NCBI GenBank assembly: GCA_900618795.1
Contig: UYJD01000013.1
Coordinates: forward strand, 1-64,000
Source: Cyanodermella asteris
Taxonomy: Eukaryota; Ascomycota; Lecanoromycetes; Ostropales; Stictidaceae
Reading direction: 5' to 3'
Length of the DNA: 64,000 nucleotides
The notes beneath the pieces are model-generated. The model did no database searches and was not told the origin of the DNA. It worked only from the letters and a program-made list of their open reading frames with translations. How positions within the stretch are numbered: the stretch's first letter is position 1; every line of letters starts with the position of its first letter. Positions 43,956 through 57,138 of this stretch are shown piece after piece. The translations under genes were made by a program, and so were the position numbers.

Positions 43956-46900
43956 ATGGCGTACAAGGACAAACAGGGCGACATTGTCGCTACCTTTTCT
44001 GCCCGATGGATTTCACTTGCCCACACAGCAGCTGCCTATACAGCTTTCATTGGCGCGTTGGTTGTCGGTATCGGTCTTCACTATCATAAGATTGTCGAAA
44101 ATGAGCACTACGTGCGTTGTCACGATCCCATTCCGATCATTGCGAACTGACACGCGACAGGGCTACCCCGAAGAATGGTTCCCCTCCGTTTCTGCCACCA
44201 TTGGCGATCGCTACCCCGAGCGCTCCGTCTTTCAGCTGTTCATCTGTCTTACTTCGGGGCCCCGGTTCGCCCTCATTTTCCTTTGGTATGCCATGACAAA
44301 ACGGCCGGGCTCCTCGCTGCCCAAGTTCGTGCTTGGTACTGGCATCTTCAGGTCGCTCACATGCGGTGGATGGACATATATCACCTCGACGGACGACCAC
44401 GACTGGCATGACATTTTCATGATATCCTATCTTGTTGCGACCATCCCATGGACCGCCGGTTGTTTGGCCCTCAGCCCCAACAATCCGCAGGCGATCAAGT
44501 ACCGCAAGTTGCTTGCGGGATTGTTCTTTGGAACCATCGTACCACTTGTCTACTTCTTCATTCAGCACAAGGTCCACAAGGTCGCAGGAGGTGTGTACAA
44601 GTCCCTTCGTCTCAATTAGCCTGGCTGACATATGCAGCTTACACCATCTACGCCTTCTTTGAATGGGCATTGGTTCTCTTCGACGTTGGGTTCGACGCCA
44701 TCACGATCTTCGAATTTGAAGGCTTCGAGATTGTCGTCAGGGACGTGAAAGGCATCAGCAGAGGGTATGTGCCGTGGCTCCCGCTGTAGAAGACCGTTAT
44801 CAAAGACATCTTCCTCTTCGCTTCCAGACCAGACTCTGATCCATGTGCATTGTATAGAAACACCAAGACCGCCCAAGACCGCCTCATCGAGAAAGAGAAG
44901 GACACAGCCGTGGGAGCGGTACTCGATCAACCATTCTTTTGGACTGATATCCTGGATGCTACAGCTGATGTCTACAACGGATTCGTCTTCTGGTCCATGC
45001 TGACCTCCCTTGGTCTGCTTGTTTGGTATTTCCCACTCTGGTATATGGGAATTTCTGGCTATGAGGCGTTCGTCATGGTTACCATTCTGCCTGCTATCAT
45101 GGTCACAACCGGAATCAGCAACGTTGTTGCCGCGAATGTGCGCTACCTACACCTTGCTTCTCTGATTGGCGTTGCTTCGTACTTGATCGACAACGTCAAA
45201 CTGCGCTTGACTGCCGTCGGAGTTGGTGTTGCATTGTCTTCACTCGCTTGGTCCGCAACTTGGTGGAGTGAGAGGAATCAACCGCAACGCTTGAATGGCC
45301 GTATACTTGGCTGGGCCGTTGGCTTGATTCTGTCCAGTGTTGCCAAGTTTGCCTTCTTCACCAACAACCCAATCTGGCCCGTCATGCACGCCGAGAATGG
45401 GGGCTGGAACAAGGTCGGACTTGCGTTGGCTGCTTTGGCAGTACTTCGCTCTACAAGACAACGCGGTGTCAGCAAAGAGAGCTTTGAGCCGGTTGACAGC
45501 AAGTCTGGCTCGGCCATCCTCTCGGCTTTGAGTATTGGCGGTTTGGTTTTCGGCCTGCATTCCATGTTGTCTGACTCCAGTACCATGATTTTGTGGGGTT
45601 GGCAAGGCTTCCCAGTCCGTGGTCCGATTGCTGCCAATGGTGTTGTGACAATCGCGACTATGGGAGTAGGACTTTTCTTTGCGACATACTACCCACAGAA
45701 GCTCTCGCCTCTCGGACGTTACCTCGTCCTAGCAGCTGGGTCAATCGGTGTCACCGCGTTCAGCCACTGGCCCGGATACATCGGAGCCTTGGCGTTCACC
45801 TTTGGTATCTGCTCGCTCTTGCCTGACCTGATGACTTCCGCTGTTCGCCACAACCCAGCGGTCACATTTGGATTGGGCTTCTTTTTCTACAACATCATGG
45901 TGCTCGCCCACGTTTGGGTCGTTGCGTATGCTTTCGTGCCTGGTGGCCCGTTGATGCGCGAGCACACCGATTGGGTTGTCACAGCCATGACTCTGCTCAT
46001 CGGCGCTGGCGTTCTCAATCTGCCCTCGGCGAACAAGACCAAAAACACCAAAGGCAAGCGCCCGATCAACAAGACAGCCAGAAGTGCATTTTACCTGTAC
46101 GTCACAGCCGCACTTCAGCTTCTGGCTATCAGCATTGCCTATCTTCGTTTCCCGACAAACGACTACGTTCCTTACCACCCAGAGGACAAGCTGATCACAG
46201 CCGGTATCTGGACTATTCACTTTTCAATCGACAACGACATGTGGAGCAGCGAACGCCGCATGCGAGATCTTCTCAAGGAGCTCGAGGTCGATGTCATCGG
46301 CTTGCTTGAGAGCGATACCCAGCGCATCATCATGGGCAACCGCGATACAACCCAATTCCTGGCCGAGGATCTGGGCATGTATGTCGACTTTGGCCCCGGC
46401 CCGAACAAGCACACTTGGGGCTCGGCGCTGTTATCCAAGTTCCCGATCGTCAACTCGACACACCATTTGTTGCCCTCGCCGGTGGGCGAGCTGGCTCCTG
46501 CGATTCATGCCACAATCGACGCGTACGGCACTCTAGTCGACGTTTTCGTGTTCCACTCCGGCCAGGAAGAGGATCCCGAAGACCGACGCCTGCAATCTCT
46601 TTACCTCTCCGATCTGATGAAATCGTCACCACGCCCCAGCATCCTCCTTTCCTACCTCGTCACCAAGCCCCTCGAGGGCAACTACCACACCTACGTTGGC
46701 GAGCAGAGCTGTATGAGCGACATCGACCCCAGCGACTGGGACCGCTGGTGCGAGTACATTCTGTACAAGGGCCTGAAACGGTCCGGATATGCCCGCGTCA
46801 GTCGAAGCACGATCACGGATACGGAGCTCCAGGTGGGCAAGTTCGTGGTCGGGGAGCCCGAGAATGGGAACTACAGGATCGATGAGCAGTATATTCCGGA

Positions 46901-46988
46901 GGGCTTGAGGTTCCCGGCTATGTTCCGGGGCGAGGGTGTCAGGGACCATCGATACCATGTTTTTGATGAGCCTCGATACTTTCAATGA
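43956..46988 (+). CDS. CWH43: Cwh43-type GPI-anchor lipid remodelling protein
   Basis: Four exons (43956-44111, 44161-44590, 44638-44764, 44858-46988) with introns of 49, 47 and 93 nt give 947 residues. The first 240 residues are a FRAG1/DRAM/Sfk1 (PGAP2-like) membrane domain (WISLAHTAAAYTAFIGALVVGIGLH...). Ten or more membrane segments follow (PGAP2-interacting part). The C-terminal 270 residues are a lumenal endonuclease/exonuclease/phosphatase-like domain (TIHFSIDNDMWSSERRMRDLLKEL, DVIGLLESDTQR, VDVFVFHSGQEEDPEDR). Yeast Cwh43 swaps diacylglycerol for ceramide on GPI anchors in the ER, and its loss weakens the wall. Both yeast halves are fused here, as usual in fungi. The splice joins are all phase-consistent. 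Confidence 0.94.
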
Positions 46989-49900
46989 GAGGTCATGAGT
47001 TGCTGATGATGTTGGCGATCTGGGTGGTGTGTTTTGTATAAAAGTGGATTTATGTATGATACATTGTGTAAATAGCGAACACCATTCATGTCTGCTATCG
47101 GAGCATGCCACTGCAACGTGATTCTCTCAGGTTGAGATGCCCGTCAAAAGGTATTTGGTTATCAAGGGCAGCATTCCACTTTTCATTCTTGCCCTCTTGA
47201 TTTTGCCTCAGACCTGGTGGAGTCGATCAGTCAAGTATCTGATCACGTCACGACCATATGACACGAGCCACCGAAAGCCGAAGTGCCTGGCAATGTATGA
47301 GAGGGTATCGGCCGCTTGTGTCCTACTGGCTTGAGCACACACTTTGGATCTAGAAGTGCTAACACTGCACAAGCAAGCGTTCGAGCGAAATGGCAATTGG
47401 CCGTTCGTCAAATCCCCCTTGCAGTCGCAGTTGACAGAGTCGAATATCTGGAGCCGTTCGACCACGCTAAAGCACATTCAACCATCACCTCAGTCCCGTC
47501 AGCTACGAGTTGTATGATCAAAGCACATATATTAACTGGTATTCGAGCCATGTAACAGTTACCTACAATGGTACTCATGCTCCCTCCGAAACACGCTCAC
47601 CTAAACCAAGTCTCGACTCCACCTCATTGTCGAACATCAAGCTTAAAAAACCCACCTCGATCTTAGGAACCTAGAATATTGCAACTATTGGTTGTCCTGT
47701 CCATGTCGCTCGGGTGAGCCTCAGGGAAGCTGATCGACGATTGACGATACGCTAGGCAAGAGCGTGTGATTTGCACGAGTTACTGAAAGGCGAAATGCAT
47801 CAGCCCAATGGTGACCATGACGTTGGGACAGTCTGGAGAGGTTTCCGGAAAGTAGGGGACTTTTGGACGCGCTAGACCACATTCGATGCCATCTCAGTCT
47901 CATCAACGAGCGGAGTCGATGACATGAATCAATGGAAGATATTTGAGTCGGAAGTTTGGATCGTACTTGCCAAAATTAGTGCACGATTGCCCTTGCTCAA
48001 CAATCCTAGGTCGGTCTCTGCTTGAACATCAAGCTAGACTGTCCCTCGAACAAATGGCATGTGCAGATTCAGTCGTGAGCGTTCGACCTCAACATGTTAT
48101 TTACCAACTGCCAAGCCTCGACAAAGCTGATGGGATACAGTCTTGCTCAGTGCCTTGAAGAGCGGGTCGTGCAGCACGAGCTACCTAACGGCGAAAGGCC
48201 TGAAGATGCATGAGAAGGTGGTGCGACCCCTTCTCATTGGCTTAGGTGGATCCTGCAGGCAAAAAATAGGCAAAATGGGCTAAAGGTGTATGAAAATGGC
48301 TACCAGCGACGCTTCTAATTGGGAACGAGATTAGCCTCGAGGTCCTGATGCAAACTCACGATTGCAGGCCATGCCAGCTTTCAAGAGCCCGAAGATAACG
48401 GCGTCTTTGGGTGCGCTAGGCCACGTTTGGCCATCCGTTCAGCCTCGTCGTCTCCAAGATACCATGGACAAGATGCACATTGGGTAACAACTGGTGGTGT
48501 ATCCATTGACGATGGAAGCTCAGACTGATGCCGCTCTCAGAAGGATAGTTGTGGTCACGGGGCGGCCCGCTGTGGAGCTTGGGGTGCAAAGAGAGACAGC
48601 AGCGAGTTCTCTACCGAGGATTTGCGAACTCGTGCGCATTATGATTCTTTTCTGGATTGTGCCTGCCCGAGTGAAGCGAGTACATCTTGGTCTTCATGAA
48701 GGCGATTCGTCATTGAGAGCGACCATGGTGGTTGTGGGTTCGCTCCGCAACGTCAAGAATCTTATTGATTGCAATTTATTTAAACATAAAAACTGACCCG
48801 TATCAGCGGACTCGTCAAACGAAAGCCCATCGTAATGGCGTTCAAAGCTGATGACACATCTAATCCATCACTCAGCTTAATTCGCAATGGACTGCCTAGT
48901 CTAATTTGTCTATCGTGGTTCCTAAATGCTGGGCCAAAATATGGGCGCCCGGGATTCTCGATCTGAGTCGATTCGTCAAGGCTCACTGAAACCTATATTT
49001 GAACCTCAATCATGTACACGCGAAGAAGGTTGCATAGCCTCTGTTAGGACGTAGACATGGACAGAAAAGTATCGAGTGCCTGGAATCGTCCTCGTGATGG
49101 TCAGATTGAAGATACCGGCACCTCCGATACTTCCAAATGCAGCCGAACTTCCCTGCGCGGGGGACTCATAACGAAATGACCCTCGAGTCGCGGGATTTCG
49201 CATACAACTTCTCGCGGTCGTGAATTTTGGAGCTTTTCAGCGTTGCTATGTGTTCATGCCCTATGATACTCCGATGTTCAAACCGCATCGAAGCGGCGAG
49301 ATGTGTGATAGGGTGTATACCTAAACTCTGACGTTATCGAGCCAAAGATCTGCGTTCACCATCTCGATGGCTCGATTAGGTGCTTTTGCGAAATCCGGAG
49401 GAAGTGTGATCAAGCAGGGAAGACATGCAAGATGTGAAGTCGAATAGCCTATGACGATAAGCTGTCATGCGCATCTTCATTTCACGGCGGCAGCGGAGGA
49501 TGGATCTGCAGCGGCCGCGGCCAGTCATTTGAAGGAGATCATGCCAATCGTGACAAGGGTGACGGCTTTGACAGACCGATGCTCCATGTGTCAGCATATC
49601 TTTCCCTCACACGTTATCGGCTCGCTGCTCATTTGCAGATTAGAAAGGAGGGGCAGACAATCAAGAGATCTAGAGCAGGAGACAACCTGAGTAGCTTCTT
49701 CACTGAACAAGCCTGATCTGGGTGATGGTGGCTCTAAGAACTTATTCTCATGAAATAGCAAAGATTTGTGAGTTGACGAAACTACGGTCAGTTCTGTGTC
49801 TGGTCAAATGTGGCGCTCGGTGAGATGCTGACGCCGAACGAAGTAGCAGAAGCATGAGTCCTTACATGTCCTTTCGGCGCCGCAGCAAAACGTGGGTTTC

Positions 49901-51199
49901 TGACCAGTGCACCATCTGGATCTTCGTTCGTGCGCTGTTTGACGCACTTGAAGATGATTCCACCGATGTTTCCATATGCCAACTTGTTGCGTTGTGCTGG
50001 CAACCCTTTGAGAGTCTTCACTACTGATCAGGCCACCGATTGAGAACAGCAAGGGCGTTAAGGAGCATCGATCCTTGTGAGTACGCCCAGTATGGAAGGC
50101 AGTGAGGCGCAGTCAGGTACGCGAGCGATGCGACTCGCCAGTTGCGACAGGGGCAGCCGAGAAGTGGGTGTGCTGACGCAGCCTGACAAGCACCATCCCA
50201 CCATCCCAGGGTTTGAGCAAGGGCTAGAGCGAAAGGGTGAGTTCGCTCGTGAAAACTGCTAGCGTCGCCAAAGCCGCCCTGTCCCTGTGAGAACCTGAAG
50301 GCGCGGCAGCGAAGAAAATACCCTCTGCTGAAGACTATACAGAGGTGGGAGTTGTGAGCATAAGCGTGTAACAGTGTCTGACATGCAAGCCAGTAGCTCG
50401 AAGCACGAGTATTTCCGTTACAACAGTCAACCATGCCGCTGTCAGCGTGGTAAACGCCGTGCTCCTGGCCTGCCAGGAGAATTGATGAGTAGCTGAACAA
50501 ACGGCCTGAGCGCGAGCTGCTCAATTAAGAAGCGGTTATGCTCACAGTGACCAGCTCTCGGAATCCTCACCCGGATGACCAAGCCATCATCTCCAAAGAT
50601 GACTGAAAGATTTTAGACCGAAATTTCGACATCAGCTACCTGTTGTGGCCGAGGACGGAATCGTTGACGTTGCTGGTCGCTAAAGCTCAACAAATCCAGT
50701 TGCAGGCTCACTTTATGATGCCGGCGCATTGTCCCGAGTATGACGATGCAGAAAACACGACCTCCTTGTACCGTATTAGCAGCACAAGTAAAGAGGCACA
50801 CAGAAATGTGAATTTGAGTCGCCTATTTCGCAGCCTCGGTTTGCGCGCGTGGGCGATGAGGATCAGAGGATGAGGGTTGGCCACTCAGTGAGTCGAGGCT
50901 CTGCCAACGGGCGTTGTTAGAGCGTTCGAGCGTCCGCCAGGCACAGTCACGCATCACAACGGCCTGCCAAAACTCTGGCCCGAAGGTTGCTTTGCCTAGA
51001 GCGGCAATCCATCGCCATGTGGGGGTGTGCGCCCGTATTCTTCGGCAGCTTGCACAACCGCGAGATGGTAGACAGACATGGTGCTGAAAACAAATTCTGA
51101 ATGCATCTTTATCGTCATTAAAGATGATGGAATCGAGAGTGAAGGAAAGGCATGGCTTTGGGCCAGAAATTGCATGCGTGGCGTATGATGAGCTGTCGC
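46989..51199. other. Gene-poor stretch of 4.2 kb
   Basis: No frame on either strand has recognisable protein features. Two pairs of diverged direct-repeat fragments were noticed: a segment around 47759-47795 resembles 48164-48197, and one around 47869-47920 resembles 48412-48460. They could be remnants of a mutated duplication. No transposase, reverse transcriptase, terminal repeat or RNA gene was seen. Confidence 0.5.
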
Positions 51200-52199
51200 T
51201 GCAACAAAGGCCTTGGGAGGGAAATTTGGGAAATTGGGTGGCCATGTGAACCCGCAGCCGATCGAATCACACGCGGGCTTGGCAACGCCGCCTTGTCGAG
51301 ACCTTGGGCGCGGCAGGTGCGTTGCAGCGGCCGCGCGACCGACCAGGGAAGGAACGACTGCTGCTTGTGGCCTGTCGGTGTGCGGCCGCAGGAGGAAGTG
51401 CGAGAGGAAGCCGCGCCCGAGCCTGCGAGCCTGCCTGGGCTCTGCTTCCTCGCCCTTCTCCCTTCTGCAACTCCGCCTCCTGCCCTCCGCTTGCTGTTTG
51501 TCTGTGCTGCTTTCCAGGATCAACTCGACGACTTCCAGCACCTCTCTTTCTCTTCTACCTACGTTCACTTTTCCTCTATTCAGAGGCCATCGCCTGACTC
51601 ACCGCAGCCAGTCAGTCTCTTGTGCTGCTTGTCCGTTTCGTGCCTTTCGCCGGCCATCTCACTCTCGTTCACCCCGGCACGCTCGTCCTTTCAGCCCTCG
51701 ACACTTGGACAAAGACCGTCTAGACACGTCAAAGCAAGTCACGCCGCCTGCTGCCCATAAGTCGACGACCACCTACGGCATCGCTGCCGCCTGCGATCGT
51801 AACGACCTGTTGACTACCACGCTATTGACGCTTTTGACACACGCAAAAGGAGGAACGCCACAGGAGGAGGATCTACGAGCCGGATACTTGCTTGCAAAGG
51901 GCCGAATCTCAAATACTGCAACCTTGCTTGACAGGACACTCGCCATCTACGTTCTTGAATACATCGGCTCGCCCAGCGTCAGCAAAGCAAGCCACCCCTG
52001 ACCGAGAGTCGACCCAATCTCAACCGCCATCTGGCTCACTTGGCTTTCGAACCTCACTTACAGCAACTGTACATTGAGCACGACTTGCCTGTGACGGCCT
52101 GATCATTGTTTGCACGAGAAACGACCCCTTGGATCTTTCGCGATCGCATCTTTGATCATCTGGTGCTGGCAACCAGACTCGCGTTCAACCATCACAAAA
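51200..52199. other. Presumed promoter and long leader of the Wsc gene
   Basis: The kilobase before the Wsc-type start becomes rich in CTC/TTC and CACC runs on the plus strand from about 51450, as in long fungal 5' leaders. Open frames here (for example 51213-52001) are of low-complexity Ser/Arg/Cys composition and are not taken as genes. Confidence 0.45.
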
Positions 52200-53127
52200 A
52201 TGAGGTTCACGACGATAGCCCTCGTGGCTTCGGCTGCCTCATTCACGTCAGCAGCGAGCTGGCAGAAAGGCAGCTGCTACAAGAGCTCCGGCTCGCTCAA
52301 CAAACAGGGTCCCGATACCTTCCAGTCTCAGGGCAACTGCGAGAATATTGCCACCGGAAAAGGTGCTAATGTCATTGCATTGAGCGGAGACACCTGCTGG
52401 TATGGTAGCTCATTGCCCTCGTCTGATGACAAAGTCGATGACAGCAAGTGCGATACTTCCTGTCAAGGTTATCCCTCTGACAACTGTAAGGTCAATGCTT
52501 CAATGGGCTTGAATTTATGCTAATATGCAACAGGCGGTGGCTCCGGCTACTGGCGAATTTACTCCAATGGTGTCGGCGACTCTGGAAGTGGCAGCGGAGG
52601 GTCCAACTCAGGAGATTCCTCCCCATCCAGCAGTGCATCAACACCCAGCCCGACTGCCGTCACGATCGTGACCTCAGCCGGCGCCGTCCAAACCGTTGTC
52701 GTTACTCAAGCCGATCCATCGCAAGCCGGTGCAACTGTGCAAGTCACCGCAACTCACACTTCTGCGCCTGCCGGTGACAATGGTCCCAATAAGGGTGCCA
52801 TAGCTGCTGGTGTCGTGGTTGGTGTCGTCGGTGTCGCAGCCATTGCAGGCGCAATCTTCTTCTGGATGAGGAGCAGGAAGCACCGCGAGGAGGCTGCTGA
52901 GCTGCTGAGACAGAACAGCGTTGCGGGTCTCCGCTCGGAGAAACCACCAAGCACCTACTCAATGCCCGACTCCCGTCTTGAGCCCGCCTACATGCGCCGC
53001 ATGAGCGATGGAAGCATTGCAGACAACCAGGACTATTCCAGGAGAATATTGAAGGTAAGACCAACAAATACCTCTGCTCCCTTCGATGCTAACAACATCA
53101 CAGGTCACCAACCCCGATGACAGGTAG
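52200..53127 (+). CDS. Wsc-type cell-wall integrity sensor
   Basis: Exons 52200-52485, 52534-53054 and 53104-53127, with introns of 48 and 49 nt, give 276 residues. Order: signal peptide (MRFTTIALVASAASFTSA), a WSC domain with paired Cys (GSCYKSSGSL..., CENIATGKGANVIAL, GDTCWYGSSLP, CDTSCQGYPSDNCGG, YWRIY), a Ser/Thr-rich stalk, one membrane helix (GAIAAGVVVGVVGVAAIAGAIFFW) with a basic stop-transfer (RSRKHR), and a short tail. The tail ends ILKVTNPDDR, the conserved C-terminal motif of Wsc sensors, which is restored only by the 24-nt last exon. Wsc proteins sense wall stress and signal through Rom2, Rho1 and protein kinase C. The identification is strong. Confidence 0.92.
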
Positions 53128-54649
53128 TCTCTGTCGCCTTGACTGCATCATCATCGCTCACTGCCAGACCTCCCCCCGACATGTCACCAACTTCTCTGTA
53201 GATCATCCATCTTCGGGCTGGCAGCCACTTCACATTCTCAACCACTACACCTATTACAGCATACTAATAAGCGATGGCGGCGCAACTATCTGCAATAGAT
53301 AAAACTTCAGCTCCAATCAGCAAATGGAACTAGCATAGCTCACGAAGGCAACATGCTAACTATGTGTTACGAATGCGGGCAGATTTGGGGAGGACGGAAG
53401 ATCAGCACCAACTACGCACGCCCTCAGGCTTTTTCTCATTTTCCTCTCGTGCTTTCTACAAACAACACTCTGTTCAAAGTGCGCGGTCAGGTCTGGGTTA
53501 CAATCCCTGGTTTCCTTAAGTGTCTTTGGTTAGTCTCACAAGCGAAGGCGAATTGGTGATCATGGCAATTGGTTGGAAAGCCCAGGTCTGTGTAAGGGTA
53601 GCTAACGCTGCAATAAGACACATTTGAATTGAAGTGCATCTCAGGTTATAAACTTATCATGGTGGACCTGTTTTTGATGTCTCTGTAGCGTGACACGTGC
53701 AAGGCTGTGCTGATTGGATCCGTCTATTTACTGTCTGTTGCCGTTGAACGCTGACTTCTTATTTATTGTGCCACAAGTCAGGACGGTGTATCCGAATGAC
53801 CGTTGGAGGGTACGACGGTTCACCAATTTGACCTTCGCGGTCGGAGCAGTTGAGGTTTTTGACTCGATACTGCAGATCGTATAGGGTCGAAGATGCCTGT
53901 TCTCAGGTCAGATAATATGGTAAATTCGTTCACCAAAGCCCACGTACACGGAAGAATTCGAGGAAGTCTAAAGGAAGATTGACTCGAGTTTCATTCAAGT
54001 GTTATTGGCGCGGGGCAGATATACGAGCAACGAGCATGGCTGAGGCAACGGATGACACGACCAATTACTGGCCCGTTTCAAGGTCTCGCCAGATGTCTTC
54101 CTTCCCTCTAGGTATTCAAGGCCGTTTTCAAGGCCAGGTCAAGAGACTTGAGTTCGCCTTTCCAGCTCTCATCTCACAAAACACGCGCAAGCACATAGTA
54201 GTTTCCTCCGCAGCTAAACCGTTCTACTACGGCGCAAAAGGGATAATCGCCATCGACGGGACTCGACTCTCAGTTTGCGTCCGCAGCTACCGTACAATAC
54301 CCCTACAACCGTGTCGACCTTCCGCGGTAAGATCACACGATTTCCCCAGATCTGCCGCGCAGTCAATCCGGGGAGAAGCCGTGAATTGCCGAGTGTCGAC
54401 GCCGGCCCGTGCACCCACCACTTTCACACTCCACACCCCGTTTCCGCATTCCGGAGCTGCATTGATCCAGGATTCCGATACATGACTCTGACGCCGAGGG
54501 AGGTTGCCGAAGCTGCATTGCTATTGCTGACGCGACTGAACTAGGGAGGGTTTGAGCTGGGCATATAACGAGGAAGCTTTACCGCTTTACTACTTCCCCG
54601 ACCTTGCGATCTTTTGCTGTTTGTACTTGGAACGTTGTAGGGGTTGGAA
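53128..54649. other. Intergenic, no gene seen
   Basis: A frame at 53979-54485 has ordinary amino-acid composition in part but no family features and no good context. Otherwise nothing was recognised. Confidence 0.45.
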
Positions 54650-54708
54650 ACACACACTCACGCCGCTCACACCCACACCCACACCCACACACAGCCACAG
54701 ACACTCAC
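54650..54708 (+). repeat. CA-rich microsatellite directly before the SCOT start
   Basis: Alternating CACAC and CACCC units fill the leader up to the ATG of the CoA-transferase gene. It is purine-poor, unstructured leader sequence and may vary in length between strains. Confidence 0.8.
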
Positions 54709-54709
54709 G

Positions 54710-56308
54710 ATGGTCCGGCTCTCGTTGACGGGCGGCTTCGCCGCCGTCCAAACCGTCTTCGTCAGCCAAACCGGCCGCACCGCCATGCGCGTCGAGCTCC
54801 TTCACGGCAAGAGAACCGCCCGCTGCTTTTCAAACTCCAGCCTCCGCCGCGCAATAAACAAGATCGTGCCCTCTGCGCAAGAAGCCATCTCCGACATGAA
54901 ATCTAATTCCACCCTGCTCGCCGGCGGTTTCGGGCTCTCCGGGGTCCCAGACACGCTGATCAACGCCGTCAAAGCGAACCCCAGCATCACGGGATTGACT
55001 GCCGTCTCGAACAATGCTGGAATCGTTGGTGGAGGGCTAGGATTGTTGCTTGCGAGTAAGCAGATCCGCAAGATGGTCGCGTCCTACGTGGGGGAGAACA
55101 AAGTTTTCGAGTCCATGTATCTGAACGGGGAAATTGAGTTGGAACTGACGCCGCAGGGGACGCTGGCGGAACGGTGTCGGGCGGGAGGTGCTGGAATACC
55201 AGCGTTCTACACGCCTGCGGCGTTTGGGACTGTGGTGCAGACGGGCGAGCTGCCGTTGAGGCATAACGCGGACGGCAGCGTCGCGGAGTACAGTAAGCCG
55301 CGGGATGTTAAGGTGTTCGATGGCAAGAGCTATGTTATGGAGGAGGCGATCAAGGGGGATTATGCGTTTGTGAAAGCTTACAAGGCGGATCGGCTGGGGA
55401 ATTGCATGTTCAGGTTCGCGGCGCAGAATTTCAATGGTGCAATGGGTCGGAATGCGAAGGTTACGATTGTGGAGGCGGAGCATATCGTGGAGCCCGGTGA
55501 GATTGACCCGGCGGCGGTCCATTTGCCAGGGATTTATGTCAAGAAGGTCATTCAGAGCACGACCGAAAAGGGCATCGAGAAGCGCACGTACGCACCGGAG
55601 GAGAGTGAAGGCAAGGACGTCAAGAGCGCGCTCGGCACAGGTGAAACGGCAGCGAAACGCGAACGCATCGTCAAGCGCGCCGCCAAAGAATTCAAGGACG
55701 GCATGTACGCCAACCTGGGCATCGGGCTACCGACACTGTGTCCCAGCCACGTGGACCCGTCCGTGAACGTGATCCTGCAATCCGAAAACGGCATCCTGGG
55801 CCTGGGACCATACCCGAAGAAAGGCCAGGAAGACGCCGATCTCATCAATGCGGGTAAAGAGACCGTAACCCTCCTCCCCGGCGCCTCGTGCTTCGGCTCC
55901 GACGAGTCCTTCGGCATGATCCGGTCCGGGCGCATCGACCTGACGGTCCTGGGTGCAATGCAAGTGAGCGCACACGGCGACCTGGCGAATTGGATGTTGC
56001 CGGGCAAGATCAAGGGGTTCGGGGGCGCAATGGACCTAGTGTCGAATCCCGCCAAGACGAAGGTTGTGGTCACGATGGAACATACGGACAAGAAGGGCAG
56101 GCCCAAGATTTTGAAGCAGTGTGAGTTCCCACTCACGGGCAAGGCGTGCGTGAGCTTGATTGTCACGGAGCTGGCGGTGTTTGATGTCGATTTCACAAAG
56201 GGGTTGACGCTTATTGAGCATGCAAAGGGGGTCACGGTGGATGAGATTAAGGCGAAGACGGAGGCGCCGTTTGTTGTTAGCGAGAATCTGAAGGAGATGG
56301 ATATATAG
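54710..56308 (+). CDS. Succinyl-CoA:3-ketoacid CoA-transferase, mitochondrial
   Basis: Single exon, 532 residues. The first 50 residues are a basic, Ser/Arg-rich mitochondrial presequence ([21 protein letters not shown]). The alpha-type half follows ([61 protein letters not shown]), then a linker and the beta-type half ([26 protein letters not shown] with the catalytic Glu, [21 protein letters not shown]). SCOT moves CoA between succinyl-CoA and acetoacetate; fungal relatives may prefer acetate or propionyl-CoA. The exact acceptor is not fixed by sequence. Alpha and beta parts are fused, as in all eukaryotic members. The start at 54710 is the first in-frame ATG after the CA-rich leader. Confidence 0.93.
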   Translation: MVRLSLTGGFAAVQTVFVSQTGRTAMRVELLHGKRTARCFSNSSLRRAINKIVPSAQEAISDMKSNSTLLAGGFGLSGVPDTLINAVKANPSITGLTAVSNNAGIVGGGLGLLLASKQIRKMVASYVGENKVFESMYLNGEIELELTPQGTLAERCRAGGAGIPAFYTPAAFGTVVQTGELPLRHNADGSVAEYSKPRDVKVFDGKSYVMEEAIKGDYAFVKAYKADRLGNCMFRFAAQNFNGAMGRNAKVTIVEAEHIVEPGEIDPAAVHLPGIYVKKVIQSTTEKGIEKRTYAPEESEGKDVKSALGTGETAAKRERIVKRAAKEFKDGMYANLGIGLPTLCPSHVDPSVNVILQSENGILGLGPYPKKGQEDADLINAGKETVTLLPGASCFGSDESFGMIRSGRIDLTVLGAMQVSAHGDLANWMLPGKIKGFGGAMDLVSNPAKTKVVVTMEHTDKKGRPKILKQCEFPLTGKACVSLIVTELAVFDVDFTKGLTLIEHAKGVTVDEIKAKTEAPFVVSENLKEMDI

Positions 56309-57138
56309 TGGATGTATTCAGGACCTAATGCCCTCTGTCACTTTTCGTTCACTCCCTGAACAGCTGATCAAATCTTCTAAGTGCTGCGTACTTCCTGGAG
56401 CCCTCGATCGTATTTCGAAGCGATAACAACATCTTTTGCGGCTCGATGTCATCAAGTTCCAAACCACGAAGAACTGGTCAAGGAATCCATCAGCCTCCAC
56501 ATGCGTGCCGTACACGCAAGCAGGGTCGATTGCGTCTCATTCTCATCAAGCAAGCCACATGCGCCCAGCGCCGAGTAGCCATCTCATTATCATCCTATTC
56601 ATACACGTGCGATCATTACAATTTTTGGTCATTACTTCACTTTGTCCCCCCTTTTCCCGTTCGTCATGGCTGGCCAGTTTTTCCCCGGCCACCGATCAAC
56701 AGCAGCTTCTCTTCTCTGTCGTGATAATTCACCCAAGTGCCGTGGAACATTATGCTGACCGGCAGCAACTTTTCGAGGAATGAGGTTGTAAATGTTTGAC
56801 GCCGACCAGCCAGGAAATCGCCGTAATGAGTGCTTGTAGTGGGGAATCCAGTCAACGGTCAATCATCTCGATGTGCGGAGTTTCCTGTTGCGCGACTCAT
56901 TTGAAGATACTTATGGGCAGTTTGGCGGAAAGTTATTCAACAATCGGGGCGATCAGGCTCTTAGGCCAAGTGGGCCAATGGTCCACTCGGGTGCGGATGC
57001 AGTTGTAGTACTAGCATCGTCTCGATTGTTTTTGCCTGTTCGACCCTTGATTGATAAAGGTGCTGCGTTCGAGCCCGGCTGCGCGCGCTTTTGCTTTTGC
57101 TGATACTTTTCGCAATTCATGTAAATTTCGTCGTTCAT
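56309..57138. other. Convergent intergenic region
   Basis: An 830-bp stretch between 3' ends. No features were recognised apart from presumed UTRs. Confidence 0.5.

Noticed and set aside
51213-52001. Open frame of 262 codons before the Wsc gene
   Set aside because: The low-complexity Ser/Arg/Cys composition comes from the CT-rich leader, and overlapping frames on both strands are similarly open.
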